A stretch of DNA of 53,022 nucleotides from Bradyrhizobium neotropicale (GTDB taxonomy: Bacteria > Pseudomonadota > Alphaproteobacteria > Rhizobiales > Xanthobacteraceae). The position numbers and the translations under genes were made by a program. The stretch spans positions 134,314-187,335 of the forward strand of contig NZ_LSEF01000085.1 in assembly GCF_001641695.1 (NCBI RefSeq), given 5' to 3'. The notes under the pieces are model-generated. The model searched no databases and was not told the DNA's origin. It was given only the letters and a program-made list of their open reading frames with translations. Shown one piece after another: positions 16,501 to 25,648 of this stretch; position 1 is the first letter of the stretch; the number at the start of each line of letters is the position of its first letter.

Positions 16501-17534
16501 GCCGGCTCGTCGTCGCCAGCATCGGCCCCGCAAGCTCCGTCCAGGATGGCGGCCGCTTAGGTGCGCAGCGCTATGGCCTGACGCCGAGCGGCGCGATGGA
16601 CCGGCTGGCGCTCGCCGCAGCCAATTGTCTGGTCGGCAACGAGCCGTTCGCGGCCGGCGTCGAGATCGGCCCGTTCGGTGCGTCCTTTACGGCACGTGAC
16701 GGCGCCGTTCGCGTTGCGCTCGCCGGCGCGCCGCGCAATGCCGACATCGCCGGGCGCGCGGTGGCGCTGGACACAACCGTGACACTCAAGGATGGCGAGA
16801 CACTGACGCTCGGCTTTGCCCGCGGCGGCGCGTTCAGCTACCTCGCGATCGAAGGGGCGATCCGGGGCGAGCCGGTGTTCGGCAGCCTCGCGGTGAACGC
16901 CCGTGCGGGCCTCGGCAGCCCCTACCCGCGCCCGCTCCAGGCCGGCGATGAATTCACAGTCAACGCCGCCAGCGGCGCGCCGGAACTGCGGATTGAACTG
17001 CCGAAGCCGGCCGAAGGCCCGATCCGCATCGTGCTGGGTCCGCAGGACGACGAGTTCGACGAGGCCAACAAGGCGCTGTTCCTGGCGAGCGAGTGGAAGA
17101 TCTCGGCGACGTCCGACCGCATGGGCTACCGGCTCGAAGGTCCAGCGATCAAGCATCTGCACGGCCACAACATCGTCTCCGACGGCACGGTCAACGGCAG
17201 CATTCAGGTGCCCGGAAATGGCGCGCCGATCGCGCTGATGATGGACCGCGGCACCTCTGGCGGCTATCCGAAGATCGCAACCGTGATCACCGCCGATGTC
17301 GGCCGGCTCGCGCAGACCTCGGCGGGAACTGCGTTCCGCTTCAAGCAGGTCAGCATGGCCGAGGCGCAGGATGAGGCGCGGAAGTTCGCCCGGCTCATCC
17401 GCAGCCTGCCCGACCGGTTGCGCTCGGCCGACACGGTCGCGCTCAACATCGAGGCACTGCACGATGCTAATGTCGCCGGCTACGCGGTGAACGCTGTCGA
17501 TGCCGGGACGTGGCAGGTTTCGGCGGAGCCGTAA
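16497..17534 (+). CDS. pxpC: 5-oxoprolinase subunit PxpC (KipA-like)
   Basis: A 345-residue biotin-dependent carboxylase-like domain protein. The start reads SIGPASSVQDGGRLGAQRYG, then SGAMDRLALAAANCLVGN, with the later SDRMGYRLEGP block. It overlaps pxpB by ATGA, so translation is probably coupled, and works with PxpB and PxpA. Length fits the family. Confidence 0.92.
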   Translation: MSRLVVASIGPASSVQDGGRLGAQRYGLTPSGAMDRLALAAANCLVGNEPFAAGVEIGPFGASFTARDGAVRVALAGAPRNADIAGRAVALDTTVTLKDGETLTLGFARGGAFSYLAIEGAIRGEPVFGSLAVNARAGLGSPYPRPLQAGDEFTVNAASGAPELRIELPKPAEGPIRIVLGPQDDEFDEANKALFLASEWKISATSDRMGYRLEGPAIKHLHGHNIVSDGTVNGSIQVPGNGAPIALMMDRGTSGGYPKIATVITADVGRLAQTSAGTAFRFKQVSMAEAQDEARKFARLIRSLPDRLRSADTVALNIEALHDANVAGYAVNAVDAGTWQVSAEP

Positions 17535-17566
17535 TCGACACGAAGACCAGAGGCGGAGGGCTACCC

Positions 17567-18337
17567 ATGAAGACGATCGATCTCAATTGCGACCTCGGCG
17601 AAGGATTTGGCGCGTGGGAGATGGGCAACGACGCTGCCATGATCGAGCTTGCAAGCTCCGTGAACGTCGCCTGCGGCTTCCACGCCGGTGATCCCGACAT
17701 CATGCGCAGGACGGTCGAGCTTGCGAAGGCGCGCGGCGTCTCGGTCGGCGCCCATCCCGGCTATCGCGACCTGCACGGTTTCGGCCGGCATCCGATCGTC
17801 GGTTTGAAGGCGTCCGAGATCGAGAACCTCGTCGCCTACCAGATCGGCGCGTTGCAGGCGATCGCCACCGCCGCCGGCCACAAGGTGACGCATGTGAAGG
17901 CGCATGGCGCGCTCTCGAACGTCGCCTGCGAGGACGACATGACGGCGAAGGCGATCGCCGCCGGCATCAAGGCGGTCGATCCGAGCCTGATCTTCGTCGT
18001 GCTCGCCAATTCGAAGCTGGTGAAGGCGGGCGAAGACGCCAACCTGCCGATGGTGCACGAGGTGTTCGCCGACCGCGCTTATGAGGACGACGGCAATTTG
18101 GTCTCGCGCAAGAAGCCCGGCGCGGTGCTGCACGACGCCAAGGCGATCGCCGATCGCGTGGTGCGCATGGTGCAGGACGGCGCGGTGGTCTCGGTGACGG
18201 GCAAGATCATCAAGATGCGCACGGATACGGTCTGCATTCACGGCGACACGCCCGGCGCAGTCGAGATCGCGCGCGGCTTGCGGCAGGCGTTGAAGACTGC
18301 GGGGATCGACGTGGCGCCGTTCAAGCGCGGGGCGTGA
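17567..18337 (+). CDS. pxpA: 5-oxoprolinase subunit PxpA (LamB/YcsF family)
   Basis: A 256-residue subunit with the family hallmarks DLNCDLGEGFG (4-14), NVACGFHAGDP, VGAHPGYRDLHGFGR and VKAHGALSN. The start at ATG 17567 has GGAGG upstream; the frame is open from 17510 but would add a non-family extension. It ends the pxpB-pxpC-pxpA set, which recycles 5-oxoproline formed from glutamine or glutathione. Confidence 0.93.
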   Translation: MKTIDLNCDLGEGFGAWEMGNDAAMIELASSVNVACGFHAGDPDIMRRTVELAKARGVSVGAHPGYRDLHGFGRHPIVGLKASEIENLVAYQIGALQAIATAAGHKVTHVKAHGALSNVACEDDMTAKAIAAGIKAVDPSLIFVVLANSKLVKAGEDANLPMVHEVFADRAYEDDGNLVSRKKPGAVLHDAKAIADRVVRMVQDGAVVSVTGKIIKMRTDTVCIHGDTPGAVEIARGLRQALKTAGIDVAPFKRGA

Positions 18338-18352
18338 GACTTGCTCGGTGCT

Positions 18353-18453
18353 GTAGGGTGGGCGAAGCGAAAGCGTGCCCACCATTCGCAATCATCATGC
18401 GCAGAAGTTGGTGGGCACGGCGCGCGAAGAGCGCGCCTTTGCCCACCCTACGA
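18353..18453. repeat. Intergenic palindrome, GTAGGGTGGGC family (full copy)
   Basis: The ends GTAGGGTGGGC and GCCCACCCTACG are inverted repeats, with an inner inverted pair GTGCCCACC / GGTGGGCAC. A second, degenerate copy lies at 50802-50875. It follows the pxpA stop by 15 bases. Confidence 0.8.
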
Positions 18454-18467
18454 CACCTACGATCGCC

Positions 18468-18620
18468 TCAGAACGGGTGCACCGACAGCGTGCCAAAGAC
18501 GATCGCCGCGATGACCGCAAAGGCGCTGTAGAGCGCAATGTGATGAGCGCTCGCCCCGGTCCGCCGCGAGAGCGAGCGCGCGTAGAAGTGCAGCCTGGCT
18601 TCCGCCGAGAGTTCGCGCAT
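18468..18620 (-). CDS. Small single-pass membrane protein, 50 aa
   Basis: A short gene with a GGAG ribosome-binding site 7 bases before its ATG (18618-18620). The 50-residue product has a basic N-terminal half (ARLHFYARSLSRRTGASAHH) and then one hydrophobic helix, ALYSAFAVIAAIVFGTLSV (about residues 29-47), ending in HPF. The positive-inside rule predicts the N-terminus in the cytoplasm. Coding is supported by the start context and hydrophobic pattern. Function unknown; I recall similar short proteins in Bradyrhizobium but cannot check. Confidence 0.72.
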   Translation of the reverse strand: MRELSAEARLHFYARSLSRRTGASAHHIALYSAFAVIAAIVFGTLSVHPF

Positions 18621-18854
18621 GGTCGATCTCCAACGCCCCATTTGCGCGATTATGAAGGATCACCCCAGCCCACACGCAAGACGAGCGCGGAAATAGCGAT
18701 AGGAGTTCTCTTCAGAGCTCCCATCGCAGATGGAAATTCTCCTTACGCAGGCTGTTCCTGGAATTTTATTCGTTCAACTCCGAGTCGAATTGAACCGGTT
18801 CCCACCTCTCCCACAGCGAGCCTTTGACGATCCTTGTCTGTGCTGCAGCGGGCG

Positions 18855-20231
18855 CTACGCCAGCCAGTGCAGCAGAACCAACACACCGGTTACGGTGATT
18901 GCGCCGCCGATTCGGGTCGCGATTTGGGCGAACGGCATCAGCTCCATGCGGTCGGCGGCGGTCAGGATCGCGACATCGCCGGTGCCGCCCTGGCCGGAAT
19001 GACAGGCGTTCACGATCGCGGTCTCGATCGGATACATCTTCATCAAGCGGCCGATGACCGCGCCGGTGGCCATCAAGGTGAAGACGGTGGCGACGATGGT
19101 CACGAGATTGGCGACAGTGAAGGCGGCCATCAGCTTGTCCCAGGGCGTCAGCGAGACGCCGATCGCGAACAGCAAGGGATAAGTCATGCCGATGCGGACG
19201 AACCGATACACGATCAGCCCGCCCGATTGCAGCCGTGGCGACACCGCGCTGCACAGCTTGGCGATGACCGCGAGGAACAGCATCGCTACTGGCGCCGGCA
19301 GGCCGATCAGGTGGAACAGCATGACGCCAAGGAGATAGAGCACGACAGCTGTGAGCCCGGCGGCCGCGATCGCCGTGATGTCGAATGGCGACGAGTTCTC
19401 GTCCTGCCGCTCCATTGAGATCAGGTTGAGCGCATCATCACTCGCCGGCTGGAGCCGTCCGTTGCCGGTGAGGTGCGGATACCGCTTCCCGACATAGTTG
19501 AGCGTGCCGGAAAACAGGATCGCGGTGAGGCTGCCGAGCATCACCGGCGGCAGCACCTGGGCAAAAAAATCGCCCTGCGGCTGCCCGAGGATCGCCGCAT
19601 AGCCGATCGACAGCGGGATCGCACCCTCGCCAACCCCGCCTGCCATGATCGGCACCACGATGAAGAAGAACGTCTTATAGGCCCCCAGCCCGAGCATCAT
19701 GCCGACGAGGGTACCGACTGCGGCCGCCGCCACCGAGCCGACACTGAGCGGGACGAAGATCTTCAGGAAGCCCTTGACCAGGACGTTGCGGTCCATGCCC
19801 AAAATGCTGCCGACGATGATCGCCGCGATATAGACATAGAGGAAGTTGGTGAACTTGGTGAAATCGATGATCGATTTCTCGATCGGCGCCGGAATCAGCT
19901 TGTAGTAGACCAATGCTGAGGGAATGAAGGTCGCGAAGATCGCCGCCGCGCCGATGTTGCGCAGCACGGGCAATCGCCTGCCGATCTCTGCGCAGGTGAA
20001 GCCACCGAGGACCAGCACCGCGATCATGGTCGGCGCGTCCGGCTTGATCTGACCCTGCTGCGTCAGGATGGCGAGCAGCGCGACCAGAATGACATAGATG
20101 GGAAGCGATATGATGCCGATCTTGTAGTCCATGAGACGCCACCAACCGGTCGGCCAGAACGGCTCCGCACCGGATTTCGCTGTCTCGCTATAGGCCGCGG
20201 CGTTGACCTGGACGTTCTCCGACATGGACAT
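18855..20231 (-). CDS. 2-hydroxycarboxylate transporter (CitS/CimH family)
   Basis: A 458-residue inner-membrane symporter of the 2HCT family, which takes up citrate, malate or related acids with Na+ or H+. The two re-entrant-loop GGxG motifs are clear: MAGGVGEGAIPLS (about residues 205-217) and CHSGQGGTGDVAIL (about 417-430). About eleven hydrophobic helices are visible. The ATG at 20231 has GGAG six bases upstream. It is followed by nothing on the same strand and preceded by a porin gene; the divergent two-component set nearby suggests induction by its substrate. The exact acid cannot be read. Confidence 0.9.
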   Translation of the reverse strand: MSMSENVQVNAAAYSETAKSGAEPFWPTGWWRLMDYKIGIISLPIYVILVALLAILTQQGQIKPDAPTMIAVLVLGGFTCAEIGRRLPVLRNIGAAAIFATFIPSALVYYKLIPAPIEKSIIDFTKFTNFLYVYIAAIIVGSILGMDRNVLVKGFLKIFVPLSVGSVAAAAVGTLVGMMLGLGAYKTFFFIVVPIMAGGVGEGAIPLSIGYAAILGQPQGDFFAQVLPPVMLGSLTAILFSGTLNYVGKRYPHLTGNGRLQPASDDALNLISMERQDENSSPFDITAIAAAGLTAVVLYLLGVMLFHLIGLPAPVAMLFLAVIAKLCSAVSPRLQSGGLIVYRFVRIGMTYPLLFAIGVSLTPWDKLMAAFTVANLVTIVATVFTLMATGAVIGRLMKMYPIETAIVNACHSGQGGTGDVAILTAADRMELMPFAQIATRIGGAITVTGVLVLLHWLA

Positions 20232-20425
20232 GGCGTTCTCCCGTTCGACGTACTCGACGAATTGTTCTTACAGTGGCGCTGCTCGTACGGCCGCGCAGCG
20301 CGGTCCCGTGCCGCGCGCCGCCACGCCAGCGCACGACGACTCGCGACGCCAGCGAGGGGCATCCCCTGGCATGTCACGCGGCACGGTTGGCGGCGTGCAA
20401 CGGCGAGTTGGCTTCTTGAGTTTCG

Positions 20426-20450
20426 GGACGGCCGGAAAATCCGGCCGTCC
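20426..20450 (-). terminator. Strong hairpin between porin and transporter genes
   Basis: An 11-bp perfect stem GGACGGCCGGA / TCCGGCCGTCC with a 3-base loop lies 22 bases after the porin stop. It has no U tract and may terminate or stabilise the porin transcript. Confidence 0.55.
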
Positions 20451-20471
20451 TGTGCTGGCAAGCCTTGCGGC

Positions 20472-21974
20472 CTACCACTTGTAGCGGACGCCGGTGACGA
20501 CCTCATCGGCCGTATCGTGCGCGTGTGCCTGGCTTGCGCTGTATCCGCCCGTCGTCTTCAGGTGATCACCAGCGATGTAGACGTCGACATTCGGGATCGG
20601 GTGGTACATGAACGACGCATAGGTCGTCATTCGCGTTCCAGTACCGGTCGCAACCGCCGCGCTCGCATCCTTGAACGGAACAAAGGTGTAGCCCGCCCCC
20701 GTCAACGCCGCGTTGTGCGCGAAGAAGTCCTGCCAACCGACCTCGACGTCATAGAACTTGGATGGCGTGACCTTCGCAGACACCGTCACCACGTCGTCGT
20801 TTCGGGTGCCGACGAGACCCTGGTCGGCCGTGTAGTGCATGTAGCCCGTGTTGAGGCGAAGCAGGCCGCCATCCCAGTTGCCACCGATACCCCAGGACTG
20901 ATGGATATGACCGATATTAGTCGTCCCAATGGTCGGGATCTCCAGCACGTTCGCACGCGTGTAGAAGCCCGAGACATGGAACTGACCGGCGTTGTAACCC
21001 GCGGCCACGGCTTCGGTGCTTCCCTTGTCGAAGCCGGCGCCGGGGATCGGACCGCTGCCGTTCGGCCCACCGGGTCCGTTGCCGTCGCCGAAATTGTAGG
21101 CCGCACCGAGATAGAGTCCGTTGTCGAACACCTTCTTCCAGACAAAACCCTGATCGTAACGGGTATCGCCCTGGCCGTTCGCGCCATTGCCGCCGCTGGT
21201 GTAGAAGATGATCTGCTTAAAGTTGTTGTTGTTGGTGAAGCCACCCTCACCCGTGTTGAGCGCGGAAGCGCCGTAGGGATCGGCCCAGATATTGGCAACG
21301 TCGCGGGGGAGCGTGTTCTGGCGGCCGACACTGAACTTGCCGAGCGTCGGACTTTCGAAGCCGACCCAGGCGTCGCGATTGAAGAGCACGCCGGGCGTGT
21401 CCATGTTGCCGCTGGGCAACTCGAACTCGCTCTCCATCTTCGCCAGCAGGTTGAAGCCATATTCAGGGAAGACCTTCTGGGTGACAAAGAGCCCCCACCG
21501 GTTGCCGCTGAACCAGGACACATTCAGACCGACGGTCGAGTGCCCGGCCTTGTCGACGTTGGTCACGTAACCAAGCGTCGGCTCGATGATCCCGTAGAGC
21601 AGCACGTCGGTGTTCTGGGTTTCTATGATGTGTACCGGCTGTCCGGTTTTGAAGCTCTCCCACGGACCGGCCTTCGTCGGAACAGGGGCAGCGGGCGGCG
21701 GTACCTGTGCCCGCGCCTCCTCCTTCTTCTCGACCTGCTTCAGGCGATCGTTCATCGCCTTGACCTTGGTCTTCTGCTCTTCCATGTCCGACAGGCGCTT
21801 GTTTAGGGCCCTGATCTCGGCCTTCAGCTCGCTGATTTCGTCCGCCTTCGCAGGCGCCATCGGCGCGGCGATGGCGGACACGGCCGCTCCGATCAGCGCA
21901 TAGCGCGCTAACGGATTGCCGAGCCTCGCCGCACCGGACAGCCAGTCGTGCCGAAGTCGCGTCGTCAATTTCAT
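20472..21974 (-). CDS. Outer-membrane porin with coiled-coil N-terminus
   Basis: A 500-residue beta-barrel protein. I choose ATG 21974, with GGGGGG just upstream, over an in-frame TTG at 21986. A long signal peptide ends near APAKA-DE (about residue 45), then a coiled coil (ISELKAEIRALNKRLSDMEE and on, to about residue 85), then alternating beta strands such as FESPTLGKFSVGRQ and a C-terminal YKW with terminal aromatic residue, as required for BAM recognition. The profile fits the Gram-negative porin_4 type. Its position between the 2HCT transporter and the divergent TCS suggests it admits the same organic acid. Confidence 0.87.
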   Translation of the reverse strand: MKLTTRLRHDWLSGAARLGNPLARYALIGAAVSAIAAPMAPAKADEISELKAEIRALNKRLSDMEEQKTKVKAMNDRLKQVEKKEEARAQVPPPAAPVPTKAGPWESFKTGQPVHIIETQNTDVLLYGIIEPTLGYVTNVDKAGHSTVGLNVSWFSGNRWGLFVTQKVFPEYGFNLLAKMESEFELPSGNMDTPGVLFNRDAWVGFESPTLGKFSVGRQNTLPRDVANIWADPYGASALNTGEGGFTNNNNFKQIIFYTSGGNGANGQGDTRYDQGFVWKKVFDNGLYLGAAYNFGDGNGPGGPNGSGPIPGAGFDKGSTEAVAAGYNAGQFHVSGFYTRANVLEIPTIGTTNIGHIHQSWGIGGNWDGGLLRLNTGYMHYTADQGLVGTRNDDVVTVSAKVTPSKFYDVEVGWQDFFAHNAALTGAGYTFVPFKDASAAVATGTGTRMTTYASFMYHPIPNVDVYIAGDHLKTTGGYSASQAHAHDTADEVVTGVRYKW

Positions 21975-22025
21975 GTCGCCCCCCAAGAGAGATTTTGTTC
22001 GCGGGGCAAAAACTGGCGACGACTG

Positions 22026-22042
22026 CTGTCAAAACCCTGTCA
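22026..22042 (-). promoter_or_regulatory. TGACAG direct repeats, candidate response-regulator box
   Basis: CTGTCA occurs at 22026-22031 and 22037-22042 (TGACAG-N5-TGACAG on the minus strand), an 11-base period typical of OmpR/PhoB-family operators. It lies 52 bases ahead of the porin start, and the proximal half can serve as a TTGACA -35 element. Confidence 0.45.
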
Positions 22043-22370
22043 TCTCGGACGCGTCCGGCAGAACGACTACATTCGAGGCGGAGCGTTGCAAGTTCGACAC
22101 ATGTTTCGCATACGCACAATGCCGACCGAGGATTAACCGAAATGCCGTAGCTCTACGGACTCCACGCCGGGGCCTTGACCGCGTCGCTCGTCCTGATAGT
22201 GGTCGGGCCACAACAACGAGCGCCAACGTAAATGGCGCCCCCAACCAGAAGCTCGGCATTCAAGCCGGCCGAGAGTGGAAAGCGGTGAACGACCGGCCAG
22301 AGGCAGCCTGTTGCCGACGCGCCGGGCGCCGAAGACGCGAAACGCGTCTTGGCTTTGGGGGAAACAAATA

Positions 22371-23060
22371 GTGCGTGCGCTTCTGATCGAGGATACTGCC
22401 GATCTCGGTGCGGCCATTGCTGCGCGGCTCCGGGATCAAGGGCATGCAGTGGAGTGGCTGACCGACGGCGGTCACGCGTCGCAGCGCGTCCAGGAAGATC
22501 CGTTCGACCTCATCATCCTCGACCTGATGCTACCCAGCATGAGCGGCGTGGACGTCCTGAAGCTATTGCGGGGCCGGCGCATCAACACACCGGTGCTCGT
22601 GATCACCGCGCGCGGCGAGATCGGTGACAAGATCGATCTCCTCGACATCGGCGCCGACGACTACCTGGTCAAGCCGTTCGACCTGCGCGAGCTGGAAGCG
22701 AGGATGCGCGCGGTGGTGCGCCGGCACAACGGTACGCCCACCAGCCGGATCGAGATCGGCAACGTCACGGTCGACATCGCCGCGCAGTCGATCGTCGCCG
22801 CGGGCGTCAATATTGAGCTGACACGCCGTGAATTTCGCCTCCTGGAGCTACTAGTCCTGAACCTCGGCCAGGTCGTGGCACGCGAGCGCCTGATGGACCA
22901 GCTTTTCGGTTACGAGAACGCCGTCAACCCGAACGCGCTCGAACTCTACATCTCGCGAATCCGGCGACGGCTCAAGTCCTCGTCGCTGCGCATCGAGACG
23001 GTCTGGGGCACCGGGTACGTTGCAAAGATCGACCATGAGCGGCCGCCAGAAATCAATTAA
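22371..23060 (+). CDS. OmpR-family response regulator (TctD-like)
   Basis: A 229-residue regulator starting at GTG 22371 (VRALLIEDT), as in the family; upstream codons in frame do not align. The receiver holds the acidic pair in IEDTADLG, the phosphoacceptor Asp in LIILDLMLPS (about residue 51) and the Lys of YLVKPFD (about 101). The winged-helix DNA-binding domain follows (about 130-225) with LTRREFRLLELL and the recognition region ALELYISRIRRRL. It overlaps the kinase gene by 26 bases, implying coupled translation. Confidence 0.92.
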   Translation: MRALLIEDTADLGAAIAARLRDQGHAVEWLTDGGHASQRVQEDPFDLIILDLMLPSMSGVDVLKLLRGRRINTPVLVITARGEIGDKIDLLDIGADDYLVKPFDLRELEARMRAVVRRHNGTPTSRIEIGNVTVDIAAQSIVAAGVNIELTRREFRLLELLVLNLGQVVARERLMDQLFGYENAVNPNALELYISRIRRRLKSSSLRIETVWGTGYVAKIDHERPPEIN

Positions 23061-24417
23061 GCGCGACATCCTGTTCGGCGCCATCGTGCTGCTCGCCGTT
23101 CTCGGGCTGGGCCTCTTCACCTATATCCGCGCCTATTCGTTCGATGCCGCTGATACCGCATTCGATCGCGTGCTCGCCGCGGCAGCGCTCTCGATCGCCG
23201 ACAACATCAGGGTCGAGGACGGACATCTCACGGTCGAGCTGCCGATCGCGTCACTTGAGATATTGGGAGCAGCGCGCGAGACGCGCGCATTCTACGCCGT
23301 ACGCGCGCCCGACCATTCCTTGATCACGGGCTATTCGGATCTGCCCGATCCACAGCCGGCGCAAGACCGCAAGCCGCACTTCTTCGACGCGATCTATTCG
23401 AATGATCCAGTGCGGGTCGGCAGCGTCCAGCGCTATATCGATTTTGGCGAGAAATCGGGCTGGGTCAGCGTCACCGTCGCGGAGACGAGGGAGGCGCGGA
23501 CCGAGCTTGCCTCGTTGATCCTGAAAAATTCACTCGCCCCGATCGCGCTCGCCGGACTGATCATGTGCCTCTTGATCTCGACGGGCCTGAAGCGTGCCTG
23601 GGCGCCGCTGGTTGCGCTCGAAGCCGAGCTGATCCGCCGCTCTCCGACCGATCTCACCCCGATCCAGACCTCCGTGCCAAGAGAGGTGAGCTCGCTCGTC
23701 TCTAGTCTCAATCTATTCATGCAGCGGTTCGACGGCGTGCTCAGCTCGCTGCGCCGCATTTCCGTGGATACGACGCACGAGATGCGCACGCCGCTCGCGT
23801 CGATCCGCGCCCTCGCCGAGGTCGCCGTATCCGAGCGGGACCCGGGAGTGCTCCGCAAATATGTGCAGCGAATTCATTCCAACGCTATTGATGCCACACG
23901 CATCGTCAATCAGCTGCTCGCCGAGGCGGCCATCGCCCATCACATCGAGACCACAGAAAACCCGAGCTGCGATCTTCTCGAACTGTATCTTCAGTCGGTG
24001 GAGCGACTGCCTACGAACGGCATGCAGCGGTGCAGGCTGGCCCAGCTTTCTGTCGACGAGGACCTACTGGTCCGGGGATCTCCGCTGGCATTCCGCGAAC
24101 TGATCGACAATCTTCTCGACAACGCACTCAAATACGCACCCGAAGGCTTTATCGACGTCGATCTGCGAACCTCAGCCGACGGGTCAATGGTCGAGCTCGA
24201 AGTGGCTGATTGCGGTCCCGGTATTCCCGACAACGAAAAGCGAACCGTTCTGGAACGCTTTCGGCGCGGATCCGCGAGCGACAGCGTCGCCGGCACGGGT
24301 CTTGGCCTCAACATCGTCAAGAGCGCGGCCGCCGCCGCGGGCGGCCATGTTGCACTGCTGGACCGCCCCGGCGGAGGGCTGATTGCGAGGGTCGTTTTGC
24401 CGAGGGCTGCGTCATGA
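23035..24417 (+). CDS. Sensor histidine kinase (TctE-like)
   Basis: A 460-residue membrane kinase. One helix lies near residues 13-32 and another near 168-187, bounding a periplasmic sensor region. The phosphoacceptor is the His in DTTHEMRTPLASIR (about 246); ATP-binding boxes follow as N box DNLLDNALKYA, G1 DCGPGIPDN and G2 GTGLGLNIVKS. I prefer ATG 23035; a TTG at 23020 is in frame. The next gene, a binding protein, overlaps its stop by 4 bases, which suggests that the kinase senses through that protein or responds to the same ligand. Confidence 0.92.
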   Translation: MSGRQKSIKRDILFGAIVLLAVLGLGLFTYIRAYSFDAADTAFDRVLAAAALSIADNIRVEDGHLTVELPIASLEILGAARETRAFYAVRAPDHSLITGYSDLPDPQPAQDRKPHFFDAIYSNDPVRVGSVQRYIDFGEKSGWVSVTVAETREARTELASLILKNSLAPIALAGLIMCLLISTGLKRAWAPLVALEAELIRRSPTDLTPIQTSVPREVSSLVSSLNLFMQRFDGVLSSLRRISVDTTHEMRTPLASIRALAEVAVSERDPGVLRKYVQRIHSNAIDATRIVNQLLAEAAIAHHIETTENPSCDLLELYLQSVERLPTNGMQRCRLAQLSVDEDLLVRGSPLAFRELIDNLLDNALKYAPEGFIDVDLRTSADGSMVELEVADCGPGIPDNEKRTVLERFRRGSASDSVAGTGLGLNIVKSAAAAAGGHVALLDRPGGGLIARVVLPRAAS

Positions 24418-25526
24418 AGCGTCTTCATACCCTAAAGACCTGCCGCCGCGTATCATGTGCCGCACTCGCGCTCGTATTCGGCATCTGGTGGTCGGACGGC
24501 ATCGCCGAGCAATCCAAGTCGACCCATGAGCTCAGGGTTTTCAAGGCCCAAACGACGCCGTCCGCGAAGCTCCTGATCCACGGTACCGCCGACATTGCCA
24601 GCATGGGACCGGTGATCGAGAGCTTTCAACAGGGTCATCCCAACGTCGAGATCGACTACCGGCTCTACGAGACGGTGCCGCTCTACGAGAGCGCCATCAG
24701 CACATCGAACGAGGATACGGGCGCCGACCTGCTCGTCAGTTCAGCAATGGACCTCCAGGTCAAGCTCGCCAACGACGGGCATGTGCAGCCGGCTTCCATC
24801 ATTGCCGCGCGAGGCTTGCCTGACTGGGCGGTTTGGCGCGACGAGATATTCGGCTTTACGCTCGAACCGGCGGTGATCGTCTACAATGGCGATGCCGTGC
24901 GCCCTGACGAGGTTCCGAGATCACATCAGGATCTGGTCCGGCTTCTCGAGAACGCGCCGGAGCGATTCCGCGGCAAGATCGCGACCTACGACATCGGCGT
25001 CAGCGGCGTCGGTTATCTGTTCGCGACCACAGAGTCGATGCTGTCGGCCAATTTCTGGCGGCTGACGCATGCACTCGGTATAGTCAAGACGCGGCTGTTC
25101 TGCTGCACTCAGGACATGATCAATTCCGTCGTCCGCGGAGATAGCCTTATCGCCTACGACGTGCTGGGCTCCTACGCGCTGAGGCGGATCGAGGAGCGGC
25201 GAAATCTCAAAATCGTCGTCCCCGAGGACTATGTGGTCGTGGCGGCGCGCACAATCGTAATTCCACGCAAGGCCAAGCATCCTGACCTCGCGCGGAATTT
25301 CATCGAGTATGTCCTCTCAGACGCCGGTCAGGCTGTCGTCGCGGACTCCTTCGGGCTATCGGTCGCGGGCCTCGGCATCGATCGCGAACAGATGAAGGCG
25401 CGATACCAGGCCGAAAAGCCAGGCCTGCTTAACGCACCAGCGCTCGGCCTCGCCGCCCTCACCTACCTAGACTCGATCAAGCGCGAGCAGTTCGTGCGAA
25501 CCTGGCGGCAGATCGTCTCGCCGTAG
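24414..25526 (+). CDS. Periplasmic ABC-type (Fe3+-like family) binding protein
   Basis: A 370-residue secreted protein. The true start is ATG 24414, overlapping the kinase stop (ATGA); the longer open frame is a shadow. The N-terminus is basic then hydrophobic (CAALALVFGIWWSDG), a signal peptide. Segments such as LLIHGTADIASMGPVIESFQ, GADLLVSSAMDLQVKLAN and VVPEDYVVVAARTIVIPRKA fit the type-2 periplasmic binding fold of iron/organophosphate binding proteins such as PgtC. No permease or ATPase is adjacent, so it may act as an extracytoplasmic sensor for the kinase rather than in uptake; inference. Confidence 0.78.
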   Translation: MKRLHTLKTCRRVSCAALALVFGIWWSDGIAEQSKSTHELRVFKAQTTPSAKLLIHGTADIASMGPVIESFQQGHPNVEIDYRLYETVPLYESAISTSNEDTGADLLVSSAMDLQVKLANDGHVQPASIIAARGLPDWAVWRDEIFGFTLEPAVIVYNGDAVRPDEVPRSHQDLVRLLENAPERFRGKIATYDIGVSGVGYLFATTESMLSANFWRLTHALGIVKTRLFCCTQDMINSVVRGDSLIAYDVLGSYALRRIEERRNLKIVVPEDYVVVAARTIVIPRKAKHPDLARNFIEYVLSDAGQAVVADSFGLSVAGLGIDREQMKARYQAEKPGLLNAPALGLAALTYLDSIKREQFVRTWRQIVSP

Positions 25527-25531
25527 CGACC

Positions 25532-25566
25532 AAAAAAAGAGCGGGGAGCCCCGTGGCTCCCCGCTC
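25532..25566 (-). terminator. Intrinsic terminator of the nitrite operon
   Basis: A 12-bp perfect stem GAGCGGGGAGCC / GGCTCCCCGCTC with a 4-base loop is followed on the minus strand by seven U (A7 at 25532-25538). It lies 82 bases beyond the stop of the flavoprotein gene. Confidence 0.88.
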
Positions 25567-25648
25567 GTGATGAATGCGAAAGATAGAAGCGCAATCAGGA
25601 TCGCGCGACGCCTTCGCGAAATGCGCGGCCAGTCAGTTCTCGACCACC

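Noticed and set aside
20262..21806. 514-residue open frame antisense to the porin gene
   Set aside because: The porin has a signal peptide, beta pattern and terminal aromatic residue; the opposite frame has none.
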